From Brienomyrus brachyistius (lineage: Eukaryota; Chordata; Actinopteri; Osteoglossiformes; Mormyridae), in NCBI RefSeq assembly GCF_023856365.1, contig NC_064542.1:23282127-23346126 (forward strand): a stretch of 64,000 nucleotides of DNA, given 5' to 3'. Of the stretch, positions 60,508 to 64,000 are shown in pieces (position 1 is the stretch's first letter; every line of letters begins with the position of its first letter). Below the pieces are notes generated by a model, which saw only the letters and a list, made by a program, of their open reading frames with translations, had not been told where the DNA came from and searched no databases. The position numbers and the translations under genes are program-made.

Positions 60508-60930
60508 ATGGAGCCAGGCGAGGGGGTGGGACTCGATGGCAAGGACCTGGTGGCCAAGCCTGCGTCCATGGGGCCTGGTCAGGCACAGGCCAAAGAAGAC
60601 ACCTGGCTTCACTTTCAGGTGGAGGGACAGGTCTTGACTGTTTGCGTTTGTGCACCAAACAGCAGTTCAGAATACCCACCCTTTTTGGAATCCTTTGAAG
60701 GGGTGTTGGAGACTCTTGTTCTGCTGGGGGACTTCAATGCTCACATGGACAATGACAGTGGGACCTGGAGAGGCATGATTGGGAGGAATGCCGTCCCCCT
60801 GATCTTGATGTTCAAACATAAGGATGTCCACATGTGCACTTGGCACCAGGACACCCAAGGCTGTAGTTCAATGATCGACTTGTGGTCATATCATCAGTCT
60901 TGTGGCCACATGTATTGGACACTCGGGTGA
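60508..60930 (+). pseudogene. RTE-like LINE endonuclease
   Basis: Open frame with WLHFQVEGQVLTVCVCAPNS, GVLETLVLLGDFNAHMDNDS (catalytic GDFNAH) and TWRGMIGRNAVP. Homologous to the debris at 27010-27640. Confidence 0.75.
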
Positions 60931-61508
60931 GAGGAGCAGAGCTGTCAACCAATCACCTGGTGGTGGGTTGGCTTTGCTGGTGGGGGAGGAAGCTGGTCAG
61001 GCCTGGCAGGTCCAAGAGTATAGTGAGGGTCTACTGGGAACATCTAGCAGAATCCCCTCAGAATGAGCTTCAACTCCTACCTCCGAGGGAGGTGACAGAC
61101 ATTAGGCACAAATGGGCCATGTTCCACGCCTCCATTGTAGATGCAGCTGACTGGAGCTGTGTCCGTAAGGTGACCAGTGCCTGTCGTGATGGCAATCCTC
61201 AAACCCGTTGGTGGAGAGATGTCGTCAAGCTGAAGGAGTCCTATTGGGCCTTTTTGGCCTGTGGGACTCCAAAGGCAGCTGATGAGTACCAGTGGGCCAA
61301 GTGGAACACAGCTTCAGTGATCGCTAAGGCAAAAACTCGGGTGTGGGAGGAGTTTGGTGAGGCTATGGAGGACGACTTCCAGATGGCTTCAAGGAGATTA
61401 TGGTCCACCATCTGGCGGCTCAGGGCAGGAAAGTGGTGCAGCATCAACACTGTTTATGGTGAGGATGGGGTACTGCTGACCTCAGCTTGGGATGTTGTGG
61501 ATTGGTGA
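60882..61508 (+). pseudogene. RTE-like LINE linker region
   Basis: A 208-codon frame between endonuclease and RT: RSKSIVRVYWEHLAESPQNE, HKWAMFHASIVDAADWSC, RRLWSTIWRLRAGKWCSINT, YGEDGVLLTSAWDVVDW. It ends at a stop just before the RT. Confidence 0.75.
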
Positions 61509-61855
61509 AAGGAATACTTCAAGGACCTCAATCCCACCGACATGACCTCCAATGAGGAAGCAGTCTGGGGACTTTGGGGTGGACTCCTCTATCTCTGCTC
61601 CAGAGGTTAAAAAGCTCCTCGGTGAATGAAATCCGCCCAGAGTTCCTCAAGGCTCTGGATGTTGCGGGGCTATCCTGGTTGACAGGCATCTGCAGCATCA
61701 CATGGACATCAGGGACAGTGCCTCTAGATTGGCAGACTGGGGTAGAGGTCCACTTCTTCATGGGGGATTGGAGGGTGTGTTCCAATTATAGGGAAATCAC
61801 ACTCCTCAGCCTCCTTGGTAAGGTCTATTCGGGGGCCCTGTGGCCTCATGTATAA

Positions 61856-63284
61856 ACAGTGTGTACGCACGAAAATGTTGCTTATATCCATTTCCACACT
61901 CATGTTGAGATAAATAAAAACAAAACTTGGCAGCTCCAGACACAGCGTACGCACCCAGTGACAAGTCTTTGCTACTGTGGTTTCCCTTTTTAAACCCACA
62001 ATCATGATACTGACTTTTATACAATGCACTGACATTAAGTATATGTTGTTTACAAATGCATGGCACCTCATTTTAATCAATTTCTAACAATAATACAGTG
62101 CAGAAAATGACCAAACTATAACTACCATGGCAGCTCTTGTGTTATTGGAAGACATAGCTTATGGAAGAATTTGAAGAGAGTATGTATGCAGGAATCATAG
62201 TAATTTCTTGGCCCATGAGGAATTGCGCTATACTTAAAAGGTTTTGTTGGAGGCGAACTGATAAAAACATATATGAATCTGGCACCTGCCCGATGAGATC
62301 TGCAGGAAACATGACATCGCCTTTTATCAAGAATCTTTTAGGTGTGGTGTATCATAATTTTCTTCTTCATTGAAGGACTTAAATATTTAGAAAGACATAA
62401 AATCCAAAAATATTTATGCAAGCTATGTCCACAACGCTTCCTGCAAGAGCTGTATGCCGACATCCCCACAGAGATGCTTTGTGCATTTAGGCAATGGGCA
62501 TTTGTATAGTCAGAGATGCAGAAAAACTAAGAATACAAGGATAAGGATACAAGAATACTCAGGAGATTTGTAAGGTGCACTCTGTCATCAAAAAATCTCC
62601 CAAGATTCTTGTTACTCTTTCCATCCTCTTACCACTGTAATCACCTCCATGTTCAAATTCTGTATTCAATACATTTGCGTACTTTTCCCATTGAGGTTCC
62701 ATTTAAATTCTCAGAAAACATTTCCAGTTTTTACTTTTCTGCTGTGAAACAGTCGGTTCCTCCAGTTTACCAATAAATGGCCATTTTTCTTGTGAACAAA
62801 ACAGAAAAGCCTTAGTAAGAAGATAGTTGTGAACCAACCTGGTGGTACCAAATTAGCCTAAATTTGCACCAAAAGTGCAAAGTCACTTAAACCCTTCACA
62901 ATAAGAAAACTACATATTTAAACAGAAATATCAATGCTTTTATTTTGGTCTCACCACAAATATCCATAACCATTTCAAGGTGTTACCCCTGAACTGCCCA
63001 AGAGCAAGCATGATAACTACCTCCCTTACAAGAGCCTCCCAAGTAGTTGTGAGGTTTGAAGGGTAAGATACAAATAAGAAATATGAATAATTCAAATACA
63101 TCTTAAAACTTTTAAATCGGTTTTGAACATCAAATTCCAAATGTCACTTTTGGAAGACTGACTTTATACATTTGTTTCTTGTAGGAAATGCGGTAGAAAC
63201 CTTTTATCGTAATATTTATAATTTCAGTTAGCATCGATTACACCATAAACAGATCTATTTTGAACAAACACATTATAACTGTAT
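61856..63284. other. unassigned DNA
   Basis: A few short frames (62161-62373, 62940-63140) without domain support. The start, GTGTACGCACGAAAATG, looks like a dispersed repeat end, but no boundary can be set. No RNA gene seen. Confidence 0.4.
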
Positions 63285-63399
63285 CACCACTGGGCACTGA
63301 GCAAGGCCCGTAACCCCGACTGCTCCAGTAACTCAGCTTTCTCAAGAACAAAAAAATCTTTGGATAAAGGCTTCTGCTAAAAAAAAAAAAAAAAAAAGT
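63285..63399 (+). mobile_element. SINE/L2-tail fragment with poly-A
   Basis: GAGCAAGGCCCGTAACCCCG..CTTTGGATAAAGGCTTCTGC followed by A20. The last part matches the common fish L2-type tail (CTTTGGATAAAAGC-TCTGC). Confidence 0.65.
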
Positions 63400-64000
63400 G
63401 TAGTAGATATATTCCTGGTACTACATATATTTAATTGATATGATAAAGTTTATTATATTTTACAGTTTTCGTAAAATGAATATATTAGGCAGTTCAACAT
63501 TATTATGGAAATTTTATCTTAGCACCCTGAATATTCTGTGCACTTCACTCTACCAGGGCTGGATAAAGACAGGCATCTCCTTAATCATTTTGTCAATAGC
63601 AAAGTCGGACAACCAGACTTAAACATGATGCTTTCAAATTTGCAGTCAATATTTAATTCTTGTGTAAAGTGAAGACCAATTGCTATGGAATATCAAATTT
63701 TATAAACAATAAAAAAATGCTCATTGTAGATTAAATGTGCCTTATCTAAATGAACATAATTCTGTCACATGAAAAAAGCTTTGGTAAGACGGGGAAAGGC
63801 AGGTCTCTTTCAGCTGAAAGGGCACAGAACTGAATATCAAAACCACTCAAAGCCAAAAAATATAGCAAGTCCGCTATTAGCACTTCAATTGTTTAGAACA
63901 CTTAACCAGTCATGATAGAACTGCCATGACATGGGAGACGGGGTAAGCAAACAGCTTAGACTTACCATTTCTTCTGGCCAGTCAATGGGTTACTCAACTG
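63400..64000. other. unassigned AT-rich DNA at window end
   Basis: No gene, RNA or repeat recognised. Confidence 0.45.

Larger units (their letters stand above)
60110..61855 (+). mobile_element. RTE-like LINE, 3'-truncated, with MITE inside
   Basis: The 5' region reads the characteristic leader (CCTCCTGG-like TGGTAGGATCTCCCAAGACA). The endonuclease follows (60508-60930: VLLGDFNAHMDNDSGTWRGM), then the linker and pre-RT part (60882-61508: ELQLLPPREVTDIRHKWAMF, RWWRDVVKLKESYWAFLACG). RT begins at 61740-61830 (VCSNYREITLLSLLGKVYS), and the element stops at about 61855. Many frame breaks. The 145-bp MITE at 60311-60455 interrupts it. Confidence 0.8.

Noticed and set aside
60202..60612. Minus-strand 136-codon gene over the RTE-like LINE
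   Set aside because: It is the antisense of the LINE leader and the MITE; its continuity across the MITE is by chance.

Overview
This window reads as intergenic and intronic DNA of a ray-finned fish, almost certainly a teleost. Several things point there: one vertebrate-type host gene with GT-AG introns; fish-typical non-LTR tails (TTTACATTTACAG.. and (ATCT)n); Penelope-like elements; BEL/Pao and Gmr1-like Gypsy elements; and Tc1, hAT and piggyBac transposons. No prokaryotic gene organisation is present. The species cannot be named from the sequence alone.

Layout. 1-3350 is a very homogeneous 17-bp satellite, followed by a 26-bp and an 18-bp array (3391-3690). 4110-4885 is a Penelope-like (PLE) 3' part. 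5230-7710 is a ~150-bp satellite split by a folded-back L2 fragment. 7711-16640 is a BEL/Pao retrotransposon on the minus strand, with a Tc1 element inside its presumed 3' LTR. 17365-18660 is another PLE remnant. 19110-22885 holds two piggyBac remnants in opposite orientation, separated by an L2-type LINE. 23020-23990 is an RTE-like LINE.

The only recognisable host gene is an fbxo11 homologue on the minus strand (25834-30800). Thirteen... more exactly twelve exons were checked; ten retain intact splice sites and reading phase as listed in the entries, but the first exon and most of the exons for the beta-helix (PbH1) repeats are absent. One gap is filled with LINE debris. Upstream of it (31090-41730) lie two PLE copies in tandem. 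The second is split by an L2-type LINE (33466-35490) and by a hAT transposon with an exact 8-bp target duplication (36088-39433).

42.2-44.0 kb carries a tRNA-derived SINE and two tandem pieces of an intron-containing gene that looks like a tyrosine recombinase (Crypton-like). 45.5-47.5 kb is a degenerate array of exon-like modules. 50.47-57.84 kb is an L2-type LINE with an SGNH-type ORF1, split by a Gmr1-like Gypsy element (gag-protease-integrase order) and a 366-bp solo LTR. 58.5-59.3 kb is a proline-rich-looking minisatellite. 60.1-61.86 kb is an RTE-like LINE containing a 145-bp MITE. The last 2 kb has only a SINE-like tail.

The elements do not form a pathway. The window is a record of nested insertions around one damaged or incompletely represented fbxo11 locus. 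The most notable points are the SGNH-like domain in the PLE first ORF, the recombinase-like exons, the gaps in fbxo11, and an intron inside the hAT transposase that appears to derive from a LINE tail. Note on exon count: the fbxo11 exons located are 30673-30800, 30437-30518, 30206-30350, 29885-30014, 29643-29726, 29203-29335, 28880-28986, 27988-28110, 27708-27793, 26431-26539, 26248-26346 and 25834-25963, i.e. twelve.
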